Assembly (NCBI GenBank): GCA_024707265.1
Contig: JANQAB010000003.1
Location: 62,001-126,000, forward strand
DNA: 64,000 nucleotides
Reading direction: 5' to 3'
From: Sporocytophaga sp.
GTDB taxonomy: Bacteria > Bacteroidota > Bacteroidia > Cytophagales > Cytophagaceae
Position numbers and translations under genes: made by a program. The notes under the pieces were generated by a model. That model was not told where the DNA came from. It worked only from the letters and a program-made list of their open reading frames with translations, and did no database searches. This document shows positions 49,958 through 62,071 of this stretch, one piece after another; within the stretch, counting starts at the first letter, position 1, and each line of letters opens with the position of its first letter.

Positions 49958-50008
49958 TAAAATTCTATTATTAAAATATTGCGGGTAAAAATAAAAGCCC
50001 TTCCTGAA

Positions 50009-52111
50009 TCAGAAGAGCTTTGCTTTTAAAACTATTTCTTTAGTAACTTTATAAAACTCTTCATGCACATTAAACGGCTCCTTTCCTTCAGTGGCCTGAT
50101 TGACATAAGTTCCGTCATTTAATAACACGTAGCTATTCACATTATCTTTAAGTGAATAATCCAGTATACTGATGGTTTGTTGTTTCAATAAAGGGTCTGC
50201 AATCAGAAAGAGAGATTCAATTCTTCTTTCAAAGCTTCTTACCATCATATCAGCACTACCGCCGTACACCTTTGAATCACCAGCGTTGTGAAAATAGTAG
50301 ATTCTTGAATGTTCAAGGAAATTACCTACGATGGATTTAACAAAAATATTATCACTAACCCCTTCCACACCTGGTTTGAGGCAACACATTCCTCTTACTA
50401 TCAGTTTTATTGAAACTCCTGCCTGAGAAGCAAGATATAGAGCATCTATTGTTTCATTATCCTGAAGAGAATTTATTTTTATTACAATTCCACTTGGCAA
50501 TCCGTTCTTCGCGTTTTCAGCCTCTTGATTAATAAGCTCGATAAGCTTCTTACGCATATTTCCAGGAGCCGTAATCAGATACTTATAGTCCGAATGTACG
50601 GAATGTCCTGTTATAACATTAAAGAATTCATTGATATCATGAGCATAAACCTCATTGGTAGTAAGCAGTCCAAGGTCTGTATAAAATTTAGCAGTCTCTT
50701 CATTATAGTTACCACTGGACATATGCACATATCTTGTCACCTTCTCGTTGTCCTCTTTACGAACAATCATCATCAGCTTGGTGTGAGTCTTATAGTTGCT
50801 TACACCATATATCACGAAGCAACCGGCTTTCTGAAGTCTCTGAGCTTCCTTGATGTTATTTTCTTCGTCAAATCTGGCTTTGACTTCAAAGAGAACGGAA
50901 ACGTGTTTACCGTTTTCAGCTGCTTTTAATAAAGCATTTGTTATTCTTGACTCCTTTGCCAATCTGTAAATAGTGATTTTGATTGAAAGTACATCCGGAT
51001 CTTCCGCAGCTCTTTCTATCAAATCGATAACAGGTCTGACATTATTATAGGGATGATGCAGCAATACATCATGAAACTTCAAGTATTCAAAAAGGTCTTC
51101 ATCCACTTCTTTCCCGATACTTATGGGTTTTACAGGAGCCGGAAGAGTTGGAAGTTTGTCTTTAAATCTTTTATGATTAATAATTTGCCAAAGGCTGGTA
51201 TAATCAATAAGGTTTTCATTGATAAAAATATTGGACTCATCAATTTCCCAACGCTCCGTTAAAAGCTTCATCATCCATTGAGAATATTTCGGCTCTACTT
51301 CTACGCGCACAACCCTTGCCGTTCTTCTTGTTTTCAGCTTTCTCTTTATTTCATCAATAAATTGAGCTTCCATATCATCACTTTCTTCAAGTGAAAAATC
51401 TCCGTTTCTTGTAATACGGAAAAGGTTTACAGATAATATGTCGACATTTCTGAACAGCTTATGAATTTGCCAGCGAATTATTTCCTCGATAGGAATAAAG
51501 ATAATTTTCTCATCCCTTTCAATCTCGAAAAATCGTGGAAGGTTTTGGGGAATCTGAACAAAGGATAACTTTCTCTGATCAGAGGCACTTTCCTTATTTC
51601 TGGTAATGACACCAAAAATCAGGATTTTATTCATTAGGATCGGAAATGAATGGTAATTGTCATATACCATCGGGGTGAGCATCGGGAAGACGAGTTTCTT
51701 GAAATAAGAAATCACCTTTTCTTTTTCTTCTTCAAAAAGATCTTCGATTCCGGCTATTTCAAATCCATTTTCTGAAAATAAGGGCTTAAGTTCTTTTCCA
51801 TAATATGCAACCTGATCTTTGCAAAAGCTTTGAACTTCACTGAGTAAGGTTTTTCTAAATGGGATCTCCCTCAGGCCGGAATAATCAACTCTTTCCTTTC
51901 CGTAGTCTATATAATTATAAAGACTTCCAACCCTGATCATAAAAAATTCATCGAGGTTGGAAGACGTTATCGCAAGAAATTTAAGTCTTTCAAGAATGGT
52001 ACGATTAGATTTCTTAGCCTGGTCTAAAACTCTGTAGTTGAATTTCATCCAGCTAAGATCTCTGCTGATATACTTACTATTATTAATTACCGGGGTCTGT
52101 TGCAGTAACAT
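50009..52111 (-). CDS. ppk1: polyphosphate kinase 1
   Basis: About 700 residues from ATG 52111; a TTG at 52201 would add 30 residues not seen in the family. Begins with the N domain (YISRDLSWMKFNYRVLD) and carries the phospholipase-D-like catalytic domains with the autophosphorylated His in YVHMSSGNYNE and partner sites in KTHTKLMMI. Makes polyphosphate from ATP at the inner membrane. Opposes Ppx encoded nearby. Confidence 0.95.
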   Translation of the reverse strand: MLLQQTPVINNSKYISRDLSWMKFNYRVLDQAKKSNRTILERLKFLAITSSNLDEFFMIRVGSLYNYIDYGKERVDYSGLREIPFRKTLLSEVQSFCKDQVAYYGKELKPLFSENGFEIAGIEDLFEEEKEKVISYFKKLVFPMLTPMVYDNYHSFPILMNKILIFGVITRNKESASDQRKLSFVQIPQNLPRFFEIERDEKIIFIPIEEIIRWQIHKLFRNVDILSVNLFRITRNGDFSLEESDDMEAQFIDEIKRKLKTRRTARVVRVEVEPKYSQWMMKLLTERWEIDESNIFINENLIDYTSLWQIINHKRFKDKLPTLPAPVKPISIGKEVDEDLFEYLKFHDVLLHHPYNNVRPVIDLIERAAEDPDVLSIKITIYRLAKESRITNALLKAAENGKHVSVLFEVKARFDEENNIKEAQRLQKAGCFVIYGVSNYKTHTKLMMIVRKEDNEKVTRYVHMSSGNYNEETAKFYTDLGLLTTNEVYAHDINEFFNVITGHSVHSDYKYLITAPGNMRKKLIELINQEAENAKNGLPSGIVIKINSLQDNETIDALYLASQAGVSIKLIVRGMCCLKPGVEGVSDNIFVKSIVGNFLEHSRIYYFHNAGDSKVYGGSADMMVRSFERRIESLFLIADPLLKQQTISILDYSLKDNVNSYVLLNDGTYVNQATEGKEPFNVHEEFYKVTKEIVLKAKLF

Positions 52112-52307
52112 TGAAATATGTCTTCTATACCTGTTAAGTTTATTTTTTATTGTCTCAACAGTTTGGAACCCTCCCAGGAGCTTTCTTATTTTCACTTTCA
52201 ATGATTAGAGGTATGCATAATAAAATGCAATTTATAAACCTTCCTCGATATAAAAATAATATATCTCCGGAAAAAGTTTAAAATTACCTGAGTACCACCG
52301 ATATATT

Positions 52308-54290
<1,983 letters not shown>

Positions 54291-54399
54291 TTACAATTTT
54301 TAATTAGATTATTCGCCTTTATAAGGGAGGAATAGATAAATATTTATCAACAGGGCGAAATAAGTTTTCAAAACTACCAACCAACTATTTCTCAGAGCA

Positions 54400-54762
54400 T
54401 TAATAAGTCCCTACGGATAGCATCACCAGTGTACACCCCATTACAGGTTCAATATTATTTTTCTGAGCGAGTTCAATCAGTTCATCATTTTCGGTACCTG
54501 GATTAAATATAATCCTTTTTGGCTTCAGATTAATGATGTAATCATAAAGACTCGTCTGATTCTGAGGACCTACATACAAAGTGACGGTATCTATACCCTC
54601 GATGGCAGGTTTGTCATTCATAATCGTTTGTCCTGCAACCTCTCCCTTTTTAATTCCTACAGGAAATATTTCATGACCGAATTTCACCAGCATATGAGCT
54701 GCTTTGTATGCAAATCTCGATGAATCGGGAGTGGCACCCAAAATGACAGTTCTTTTATTCAT
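54400..54762 (-). CDS. CoA-binding domain protein (YccU-like)
   Basis: 120-residue Rossmann protein beginning RTVILGATPDSSRFAY, with a KRIIFNPGTEN segment and a C-terminal CTLVMLSVG. The family binds CoA in crystal structures; role unknown. Transcribed after the FAD oxidoreductase gene (21 bases), same strand. Confidence 0.88.
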   Translation of the reverse strand: MNKRTVILGATPDSSRFAYKAAHMLVKFGHEIFPVGIKKGEVAGQTIMNDKPAIEGIDTVTLYVGPQNQTSLYDYIINLKPKRIIFNPGTENDELIELAQKNNIEPVMGCTLVMLSVGTY

Positions 54763-54783
54763 ATATTCAAAAATCAGTGATTA

Positions 54784-56355
54784 CTAGCATCCATAAATTG
54801 CCGCCAGACTTTCCGCACATTTTTCCCCATCCATGGCAGCAGAAACGATCCCTCCTGCATATCCGGCACCCTCACCACAAGGGAACAATCTTTTAATCTG
54901 AATATGTTCCCTTTCCTCTTTTTTCTTGGGATAGATACTGGTGAGGACGTTCTGCTTTCAACACCCACAATCTGGGCTTCATTGGTCAGATAACCTCTCA
55001 TTTTCTGACCAAAATCTTTAAAGCCTTGTCTTAATCTTTGAACAATAAAAGCTGGCAACACATCACCCATTTCACAGGATTTTAACCCCGGCTGGTAGGA
55101 TGTTTCAAGCAAAGACGAAGATACTTTTTTTCTGAACAAAATCCGCCAGACGTTGAGCAGGAGCAGTTTGAGTTTGGCCTCCCATGATCCAGGCTTGTCT
55201 TTCTACTTTTTTCTGAAACTCCAATCCCGCCAATGGCCCAAACTTTTCAAACTCTTTGAACTCTTCCTTTTCAACAGATACAACTATGCCACTATTCGCA
55301 AATTTAGAATCTCTTCTGGATGGAGACATGCCATTTACAACAATCTCTTCCTGAGCAGTAGCTGCGGGAACTATGAATCCTCCTGGACACATACAAAATG
55401 AAAATACCCCTCTTTGAACTCCCTGGAACGGCACCTGACTCACAAGCGCATAACTTGCAGCCGGCAGATAATCTCCTCTGCTCTCGCAGTGGTATTGAAG
55501 CAAATCTATAAGACTTTGCTGGTGCTCCACCCGCACTCCAAGTGCAAACGGTTTTGCTTCCACAATGATACCTTTATTATGAAGAAGATAAAAGATATCT
55601 CTGGCTGAATGGCCCGTAGCCAGTATTACCCCTATTCCTGGTATACGTTCACCACTGCTTAAAACAACACCTTTCATCTCATCGCCTTCCAGTATAAGAT
55701 CAGTTACCTTTGAATCAAACCTTACCTCTCCTCCTGCTTCTATGACTGTATTTCTGAGATCCTGAACTACCATTGGCAGTTTATTAGTCCCGATGTGAGG
55801 ATGTGCATCAACAAGAATTTCTTCGGTAGCACCATGAGCTACAAGAATTTCCAGGATTCGCCTTATATCTCCGCGTTTTCCAGATCGGGTGTAAAGTTTT
55901 CCGTCAGAATAAGTACCTGCACCACCTTCTCCAAAACAGTAGTTAGATTCGGGATTAACAACGTGATCTTTATTAATAGCGGCCAGGTCACGTCTTCTGG
56001 TGCGAACATCCTTACCTCTTTCAAGCACAATAGGTTTAATACCCAGCTCTATTAGCCTGATAGCAGCAAAAAGCCCGGCAGGACCAGCTCCAACCACTAT
56101 GGCCTGAGGCCTCTTAGTCAGATGAGGAAACTCTTTTTTCCAATTGATCCGGGAACCAGGGGCTTCGTCTACAAAAATTTCTGTCTGAAAATTAATCTTA
56201 ACCTGTCTGCTCCTTGCATCAATGGAGCGTCGCAGATGCCTGAAAAGCACATTTTCTCCGGAAGAGATTCCGGCCTTTTTTAAAATTTCCTGATTCAGCA
56301 AATCAGGATTTTCTGCCACCTGTACAGGTACAGTTAAGTCAACTATTTGTCTCAT
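54784..56355 (-). CDS. FAD-dependent oxidoreductase, COG2509-like (two frameshifts)
   Basis: N-terminal SKN1-like region, then the dinucleotide fold AIVVGAGPAGLFAA and NYCFGEGGAGTYSDGKLYTR. Two single-base lesions: the A7 run at 55125-55131 (one A too many; restored text DFVQKKVSSSLLETSYQPG) and the A6 run at 54919-54924 (one A too few; restored text RKKEEREHIQIKRLFPCGEGAGYAGG). The repaired end is a stop at 54784, giving about 520 residues with the FAD-binding C-terminal GEGAGYAGGI. Substrate unknown. Confidence 0.85.
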
Positions 56356-56442
56356 TTCTGTAAGGTTTTTATCCTTAAAAGCCAGGGTGTTCCCTGATTA
56401 TATTTTATCGTATTAAACTTTAAGCTTTCAACTTAAAACTTA

Positions 56443-58289
56443 TCATTTCTTAAGGCTGTAGCCAATGTTTACACCAAAGCGGAACGGAATTGAAATTCCA
56501 GTGCCCTTCACACTAAGAAAATCTTTTTCGAAATTTCCATCAGAAGGATTCCAATTTCTGGATATAAACCTGTAACCAATACCTATCCCAGCAAAAACGT
56601 CTACAGTCCAGCCCTTTTTTCTTGCATCTTTGGACAATCTGTCTCCAACGAGAATTGAATATTCCATGATATTCTGAGAAAGCGTCAATCCTTTTGAATT
56701 TGTTCCCGGAAGCCCTATTTTATTGACAGTATTATCAATTTTGCTATATCTGATTTCATGACCGAAATACAACATGCCATTGTCTCTGTCAATCTGATAA
56801 AACTTTTGCCGTAAGTAGAAGGCATTTCCTCTTTTATAGAGGACATCATATTCATGAAAACTTCTGAAAAAAGGATCTCTGATAAGGACATAACCTAATT
56901 CAAATCCAAGTCTTTCCTGAAAATAATATTCTACTGAAAAAGGAATAGCGTTGGGCAGATTACCTATAATTAATTTCTTCGCAACTCCGAATGGGCCGAT
57001 GGCTAATATGAGTCCCTGATATTCATTCACTTTAGGTGTAAAATAGCGGGATCTCTTTCTAGGAATCTTTAATCTTGGCTTATTAGAAGGCGTAACAGTA
57101 TCTCCTTTAGCCTTATCCAAGCTATCTTTTATTTCTCTGAAAACAGGAAGGTCATTTTCATAATAAGTTCTGTAATAGCCAGCAAGATTTCCATCTTCAT
57201 TATATAAGGTCCATATTCCCACTTTATTACCGTCTATTATCCGACCCTCCATTTTTTTATTACCGGATTCGTAATATCCTGTATAATTTCCTTCCCCCTG
57301 ATTAAAATAACAACTCCCTTCCAACTTGCCATTTTCATAATAATATTTCCATGGCCCCTCACTTTTATCATTCTTAACCTGACCTTCAATTTTCAACTTT
57401 CCATTTTCATAATATTCTTTATACGGACCCTCTCCCCTTACAAAATTTCCCTCTCCCTTAAAGTTTCCATTATTGTAATATAATTTCCAGTAACCGTCCT
57501 TTTTACCTTCCTTCTGGTCACCTACAGAACTTAAAGCTCCATTTTCATAAAAATACTTCCAATTCCCTTCCGGTAATCCTTTTTCAAAGACCCCTTCACT
57601 TGAAACGGTTCCGTTTTTGTGATAAAACTTCCACATCCCCTCTTTCTGACCATTTTTCTCATACCCTTCAGATTTTAAAGATCCGTCTTCATAGTAATAT
57701 TTCCATAGGCCATTGCTTTTACCATTCGCAATTTCCCCTTTACTCTTAATGGTTCCATCAGGATAAAACTCCATAAACTTACCTTTATCATCCTGAAAAT
57801 AAGCCGTTCCCTTACTTTTTGAATCCTCATAATAGTACTTCCACGGTCCATTTTTCAAATTTTTCCGGTAAAGTCCTTCTGATTTTATATTTCCATTTTC
57901 GTAGTAAAACTTCCACTGGCCCTCACGCTGATCTTTAATGACTTCACCTTCCATGTTAATTCCCCCATTTTCGTAGTAATAGGTCCAGTAACCCTGATTA
58001 ATGTTATCTTTTAGCTCTCCTTTCATTTTAGGATTACCATTTTCATAGAAATATTCCCAGGTTCCGTTGGCTTTGCCCTGAGTATAATACCCTCGTGATT
58101 TTACTCTTCCATTCTGGTAATAAGAGATATAAAGACTATCAAGAACAGTGGTATTGGAGGATTTAACAAAATAATCTTCTTTCAAAAGTGTTTTTTTCTG
58201 GTCATACCAGGTTTGTACCTGGATATGTTGACCATGTAGATGAGGTATAAAAAAATAAACGTTAAGAAAAATAGAATATAATATTTCAC
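56443..58289 (-). CDS. MORN/YwqK-repeat protein with C-terminal outer-membrane barrel-like domain (frameshifted in signal peptide)
   Basis: GTG 58289 gives a signal-like start VKYYILFFLTFIF; the frame is then lost in the A7 run 58249-58255 (coding T7, one T missing) and continues as FIPHLHGQHIQVQTWYDQKK into the long frame. About 14 repeats of roughly 23 residues, G-x-W-K-Y-Y-E-N-G type, span some 330 residues, followed by a Pro/Lys/Arg-rich joint and a 190-residue strand-rich domain ending in GYSLKK. The repeats resemble YwqK; no toxin gene is near. Confidence 0.75.
57130..58130 (-). repeat. array of MORN/YwqK codon repeats
   Basis: Roughly fourteen degenerate 60-75 base units encoding GxWKYYYENG-xx-xxEG-type modules within the gene above. 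Nucleotide units share ccattttcataataata-type cores but diverge, so this is an old expansion; it could still recombine. Confidence 0.8.
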
Positions 58290-58313
58290 AAACTACTTTT
58301 TTAAGCTTAAACG

Positions 58314-58321
58314 CAAAAGTA
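58314..58321 (-). promoter_or_regulatory. -7 box for the MORN-repeat gene
   Basis: Minus-strand TACTTTTG followed by CG, 25 bases upstream of the GTG start. Its first base abuts the tryptophan dioxygenase terminator stem, so terminator and promoter are merged. Confidence 0.55.
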
Positions 58322-58352
58322 AGCCTGAATTACATGTTATAATTCAGGCTTT
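58321..58352 (-). terminator. hairpin ending the tryptophan dioxygenase gene
   Basis: AAGCCTGAATT and AATTCAGGCTT form a perfect 11-bp stem. Only TTACTTTT follows on the minus strand, so the U-run is weak. Confidence 0.7.
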
Positions 58353-58361
58353 CAATGATTT

Positions 58362-59333
58362 TTACATCAGATGCGCAAATACTTCTGATTCCACCCAGGA
58401 TTTTCCCCAATCCTGCAGTTCCTGCTCAGACCATAGAGATGGAAAGAATATCTGCTTTTGAAACCTGGGAGGTAAATATTTCTGCCAATTGGTACCGCCG
58501 GTAGACGGCACAATCTGCTTAGATCTTATCAAATAACTGACTGCATATTTGTAGTGTGCCAGAGGCCAATTGATATTTGCATAAGTATCATATTTCCTCA
58601 TTGCAGCTATTAACCTTTCATCTTCCTGGGCTTCAAAAGGTAACCGCTTGAAGATGGACCAAAGGTTAGTAGAAACACAATTATTGGCAAGCCTGATCAA
58701 TGCTTCACTGTATTTTTCTTCGAATTGCTTCAGGGTAAGTGTCTTTTTCCCGGTGGCCACATCTATGGCTCCTTGCTTCCAATAGATCTTTTCAAACATC
58801 TGATCTATGGTAGAATAATCATGAAAATCATCTCGGTGATCTTTGCTCACCAGGTTGATAAAGTCTGTTGATGCAATTTCCGTCATTCTGTACTGAACTG
58901 ACTGGAAGCCACTTGCCGGAGTCAAAGCAGTTCTAAATTTCAGAAACTGTTCCTGCTCCATTCCAACCGATATAATATCAAATGATTGTATCTGCTGACC
59001 AAAAAACCAGTTGACTCTGTTCAGACGATGAAAAAAAGAATCCTTATCAATAACTTCTTGCTTTCTGAGATTATTGATCTCGTGCAGAATCATTTTAAAA
59101 TACAGCTCAGTAATCTGATGATAGATTATGAACATAAGCTCATCTGAGTATTCTGTCTTGGGCACCTGAAGATTCAATAACGCGTCAAGATGAATATAAT
59201 CCCAGTAATTGAGGTATTTAGAATTGAGAAGACCTTCCAGGTGCACTGTCAGATCCTGCCCTTCTTTGGCATATTTATCTTCCAGGAGCTTTAAAAGTTC
59301 TTGTATTTTGGTTTCTTTTTCAGGATTCTGCAT
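58362..59333 (-). CDS. kynA: tryptophan 2,3-dioxygenase
   Basis: 323-residue heme enzyme opening the indole ring of tryptophan to N-formylkynurenine. Signatures: MFIIYHQITELYFKMILHE, TPASGFQSVQYR, and the C-terminal STGGTNWQKYL substrate loop. Full length, intact. It is divergent from the glutaryl-CoA dehydrogenase gene, another enzyme of aromatic/lysine breakdown. The other kynurenine-pathway genes are not in the window. Confidence 0.95.
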   Translation of the reverse strand: MQNPEKETKIQELLKLLEDKYAKEGQDLTVHLEGLLNSKYLNYWDYIHLDALLNLQVPKTEYSDELMFIIYHQITELYFKMILHEINNLRKQEVIDKDSFFHRLNRVNWFFGQQIQSFDIISVGMEQEQFLKFRTALTPASGFQSVQYRMTEIASTDFINLVSKDHRDDFHDYSTIDQMFEKIYWKQGAIDVATGKKTLTLKQFEEKYSEALIRLANNCVSTNLWSIFKRLPFEAQEDERLIAAMRKYDTYANINWPLAHYKYAVSYLIRSKQIVPSTGGTNWQKYLPPRFQKQIFFPSLWSEQELQDWGKSWVESEVFAHLM

Positions 59334-59363
59334 CTTAGGAACATTAAATGCGTTAGTAGGTTG

Positions 59364-59371
59364 TAAATTTG
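59364..59371 (+). promoter_or_regulatory. -7 box for glutaryl-CoA dehydrogenase
   Basis: TAAATTTG matches TAnnTTTG, 32 bases before the ATG. No exact -33 element. Confidence 0.45.
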
Positions 59372-59403
59372 ATCATTTAATTTTTTTAAAACAATAACTT
59401 CTC

Positions 59404-60582
59404 ATGGCAAGAACAGATTTTCATGCGCCTGACTATTATCAAATAGATGATCTTTTGACTGACGAGCAGAAGCTTGTAAGAGGAGCGATCAGGGACTTTG
59501 TAAACAAAGAAATTATGCCCATCATTGAAGATTGTGCTCAGAAAGCCTATTTCCCTGAATATATAGTTAAAAAGTTCGGTGAAGTTGGAGCTTTCGGCCC
59601 AACTATACCTCAGGAATATGGCGGCGGCGGTCTCGATTATATTTCTTACGGATTAATGATGCAGGAGATAGAAAGAGGCGATTCCGGAATGCGCAGTACT
59701 GCTTCTGTTCAGGGTTCATTAGTAATGTTTCCAATCTTCAAGTACGGTTCTGAAGAACAAAAGAAAAAGTATCTTCCAAAGCTTGCATCAGGTGAGTTTC
59801 TTGGATGCTTTGGACTCACAGAACCAGACCATGGCTCCAATCCTTCTGCAATGGTTACAAACTTCAAAGATATGGGAGATCATTATCTTCTGAATGGCGC
59901 CAAAATGTGGATCACTAATTCTCCCAAAGCTAATATTGCAGTAGTTTGGGCTAAGAATGAAGAAGGTCGCATAAAAGGTCTTATTGTGGAAAGAGGAATG
60001 GAGGGGTTTACCACTCCTGAAACACACCATAAATGGTCTTTGAGAGCAAGCATTACAGGAGAACTTGTTTTCGACAATGTAAAAGTACCCAAAGAAAACC
60101 TGCTTCCTCATGGTGACGGGCTTAGCGGACCTCTCAGATGCCTGGACTCCGCAAGATATGGTATTGCCTGGGGAGCAATTGGCGCTGCAATGGATTGCTA
60201 TGAGACGGCAAGAAAGTATTCCATTGAAAGACATCAATTTGGTAAACCTATAGCAGGCTTTCAGCTGACTCAAAGGAAACTAGCTGAGATGATTACAGAG
60301 ATCACAAAGGCACAACTTCTGGCCTGGAGACTAGGCACACTGAAAAATGAAGGTAAAGCGACCACTCCGCAAATAAGTATGGCTAAAAGGAATAATGTTC
60401 ATATGGCTATTACAATTGCACGCGAGGCAAGACAAATTCTTGGTGGCATGGGAATTACCGGCGAGTTCCCGATTATGCGCCATATGATGAATCTTGAATC
60501 CGTTCTAACTTATGAAGGAACTCATGATATTCATCTACTCATCACAGGTAGTGACATTACAGGCATTTCTGCTTTTAAATAA
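59404..60582 (+). CDS. gcdH: glutaryl-CoA dehydrogenase (acyl-CoA dehydrogenase family)
   Basis: 392 residues. FAD enzyme oxidising and decarboxylating glutaryl-CoA to crotonyl-CoA. The GCDH-type Arg-Ser pair is in RSTASVQ, with GCFGLTEPDHGSNPSAM, and the catalytic Glu lies in TYEGTHDIH. These fit GCDH better than short-chain acyl-CoA dehydrogenases. The M20 peptidase gene follows 3 bases later, so they are co-transcribed. Confidence 0.9.
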   Translation: MARTDFHAPDYYQIDDLLTDEQKLVRGAIRDFVNKEIMPIIEDCAQKAYFPEYIVKKFGEVGAFGPTIPQEYGGGGLDYISYGLMMQEIERGDSGMRSTASVQGSLVMFPIFKYGSEEQKKKYLPKLASGEFLGCFGLTEPDHGSNPSAMVTNFKDMGDHYLLNGAKMWITNSPKANIAVVWAKNEEGRIKGLIVERGMEGFTTPETHHKWSLRASITGELVFDNVKVPKENLLPHGDGLSGPLRCLDSARYGIAWGAIGAAMDCYETARKYSIERHQFGKPIAGFQLTQRKLAEMITEITKAQLLAWRLGTLKNEGKATTPQISMAKRNNVHMAITIAREARQILGGMGITGEFPIMRHMMNLESVLTYEGTHDIHLLITGSDITGISAFK

Positions 60583-60585
60583 GAT

Positions 60586-62019
60586 ATGAGAACTATCGCA
60601 CTTATACTGCTGCTACTGGTAATACTGGTAGTGGCAGTTCTGCTTTTTAATACGTTCACTTTAAAAAGCATGCAACCAAAAAACATACAGCAAGCCAGAC
60701 TTTATTCTGACACATCTGCTTTGACCAGACTAAGTAAAGGGTTGCAGATTCAAACGGTTTCGCATGAAAATGGAAAAACCGATACTTCTAAGTTCCTGGA
60801 GTTTCATCAATTTCTCGAACAGAACTTTCCTTTAATACATAGTAAGCTAAAGAAAGAAAATCACGGACTTAGCCTGCTATTTCAATGGGAAGGCAAAGAC
60901 AAACAACTTGCTCCTATCCTTCTTATGGCTCATCAGGATGTCGTACCTCCTGTAGGAGAATGGGAGAAAGAACCTTTCTCCGGAGATTTGCACAATGGAT
61001 ATATCTATGGAAGAGGAACACTGGACGATAAAGGAGCTTTGCTTGCTATCCTTGAATCTGTCGAATCTCTTCTGAAAGAAAATTATCAGCCTAAAAGATC
61101 TATCTATTTTGCCTTTGGTCATGATGAAGAACTAGGAGGTGATGATGGAAACAGGAAGATGGCTGAAATACTTAAAAGCCGCGGGATCACTTTTGATTAT
61201 GTGTTGGATGAAGGAGGAACCATCATTCACGGTATTATGCCAGGGGTGAAAGCACCTGTAGCAGTGATCGGCATTGCCGAAAAAGGTTATTTAAGTATTG
61301 AACTTTCTATTGAAACAGATGGAGGACATAGCTCTATGCCTCCTCCCAAAACTTCTGTCGGACTACTAAGTGAAGCAATAGCTGAACTTCAGAAACATCC
61401 CTTTCCTGCAAAAATTTCCGGTGCAACAGAACAGCTTTTTAAGTTCACAGCACCTGAAATGGAATATCCTATGAAGATTGTTTTTGCCAACTATAAATTA
61501 CTGAAGCCGGTTATTACAAGTCAGATGGAAAAAACCGGAAGTACCAATGCTTCTGTGAGAACCACCATGGCTCCTACTATCTTTGATGCAGGAACAAAAG
61601 AGAATGTTCTTCCCATGAAAGCAAGAGCAGTGGTGAATCTAAGAACACTTCCGGGAGATACACTTCAATATATACTGGATTACATTACCCAAACTATTAA
61701 CAATCCGGAAATCAAACTGAGGGTGCTACCGGACCAGATTGAAGCTTCGGAGGTGTCAGCTACAGATAATGAAGCTTTCAAACTCATCAGCCAATCAGTT
61801 TCTGAAGTGTTTCCACAGGCTGTCGTTTCGCCGTACTTAATGCTGGCGACTACAGACTCCAAGCATTACAGAAGCATCAGTAAAAATATATACAGGTTTA
61901 ATCCATGGGATCTCCAAAAAGATGATCTGAAAAGAATACACGGGAACAATGAAAGAATAAGTACTAAAAATTATATGGAAGCTATTACCTTTTACAGGTT
62001 GATACTGGAAAGGAATTAA
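60586..62019 (+). CDS. M20 family metallopeptidase (PM20D1-like)
   Basis: 477 residues with an N-terminal membrane anchor (ALILLLLVILVVAVLLF). Binuclear zinc site: HQDVVPP, GRGTLDDKG, HDEELGGDD, and DEGG; the His of the dimerisation domain is in DGGHSSMPP. Probably a carboxypeptidase or N-acyl amino-acid hydrolase acting at the membrane. Ends before a strong terminator. Confidence 0.92.
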   Translation: MRTIALILLLLVILVVAVLLFNTFTLKSMQPKNIQQARLYSDTSALTRLSKGLQIQTVSHENGKTDTSKFLEFHQFLEQNFPLIHSKLKKENHGLSLLFQWEGKDKQLAPILLMAHQDVVPPVGEWEKEPFSGDLHNGYIYGRGTLDDKGALLAILESVESLLKENYQPKRSIYFAFGHDEELGGDDGNRKMAEILKSRGITFDYVLDEGGTIIHGIMPGVKAPVAVIGIAEKGYLSIELSIETDGGHSSMPPPKTSVGLLSEAIAELQKHPFPAKISGATEQLFKFTAPEMEYPMKIVFANYKLLKPVITSQMEKTGSTNASVRTTMAPTIFDAGTKENVLPMKARAVVNLRTLPGDTLQYILDYITQTINNPEIKLRVLPDQIEASEVSATDNEAFKLISQSVSEVFPQAVVSPYLMLATTDSKHYRSISKNIYRFNPWDLQKDDLKRIHGNNERISTKNYMEAITFYRLILERN

Positions 62020-62033
62020 GAGAGAACCTTTAC

Positions 62034-62062
62034 AATGGGAGATGAAACTCCCATTTTTTTTT
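62034..62062 (+). terminator. intrinsic terminator after the M20 gene
   Basis: AATGGGAG, a 6-base loop, CTCCCATT and a T-run. Convergent with the unknown minus-strand gene at 62072. Confidence 0.85.
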
Positions 62063-62071
62063 ATAAAATCA

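Noticed and set aside
52111..52201. TTG start giving a longer polyphosphate kinase
   Set aside because: The additional residues are not seen in the family, whereas ATG 52111 is just before the conserved RDLSW N-terminus.
57130..58130. CRISPR-like periodic repeats
   Set aside because: Units are coding MORN/YwqK repeats without constant direct repeats or spacers, and no cas gene is near.
56443..58289. Toxin-antitoxin locus suggested by the YwqK-type repeats
   Set aside because: No toxin-like gene next to it, and the protein has a signal peptide and barrel-like domain.
59788..60273. 161-codon minus-strand ORF opposite the glutaryl-CoA dehydrogenase gene
   Set aside because: Shadow of the acyl-CoA dehydrogenase; composition is non-natural and no motif is present.
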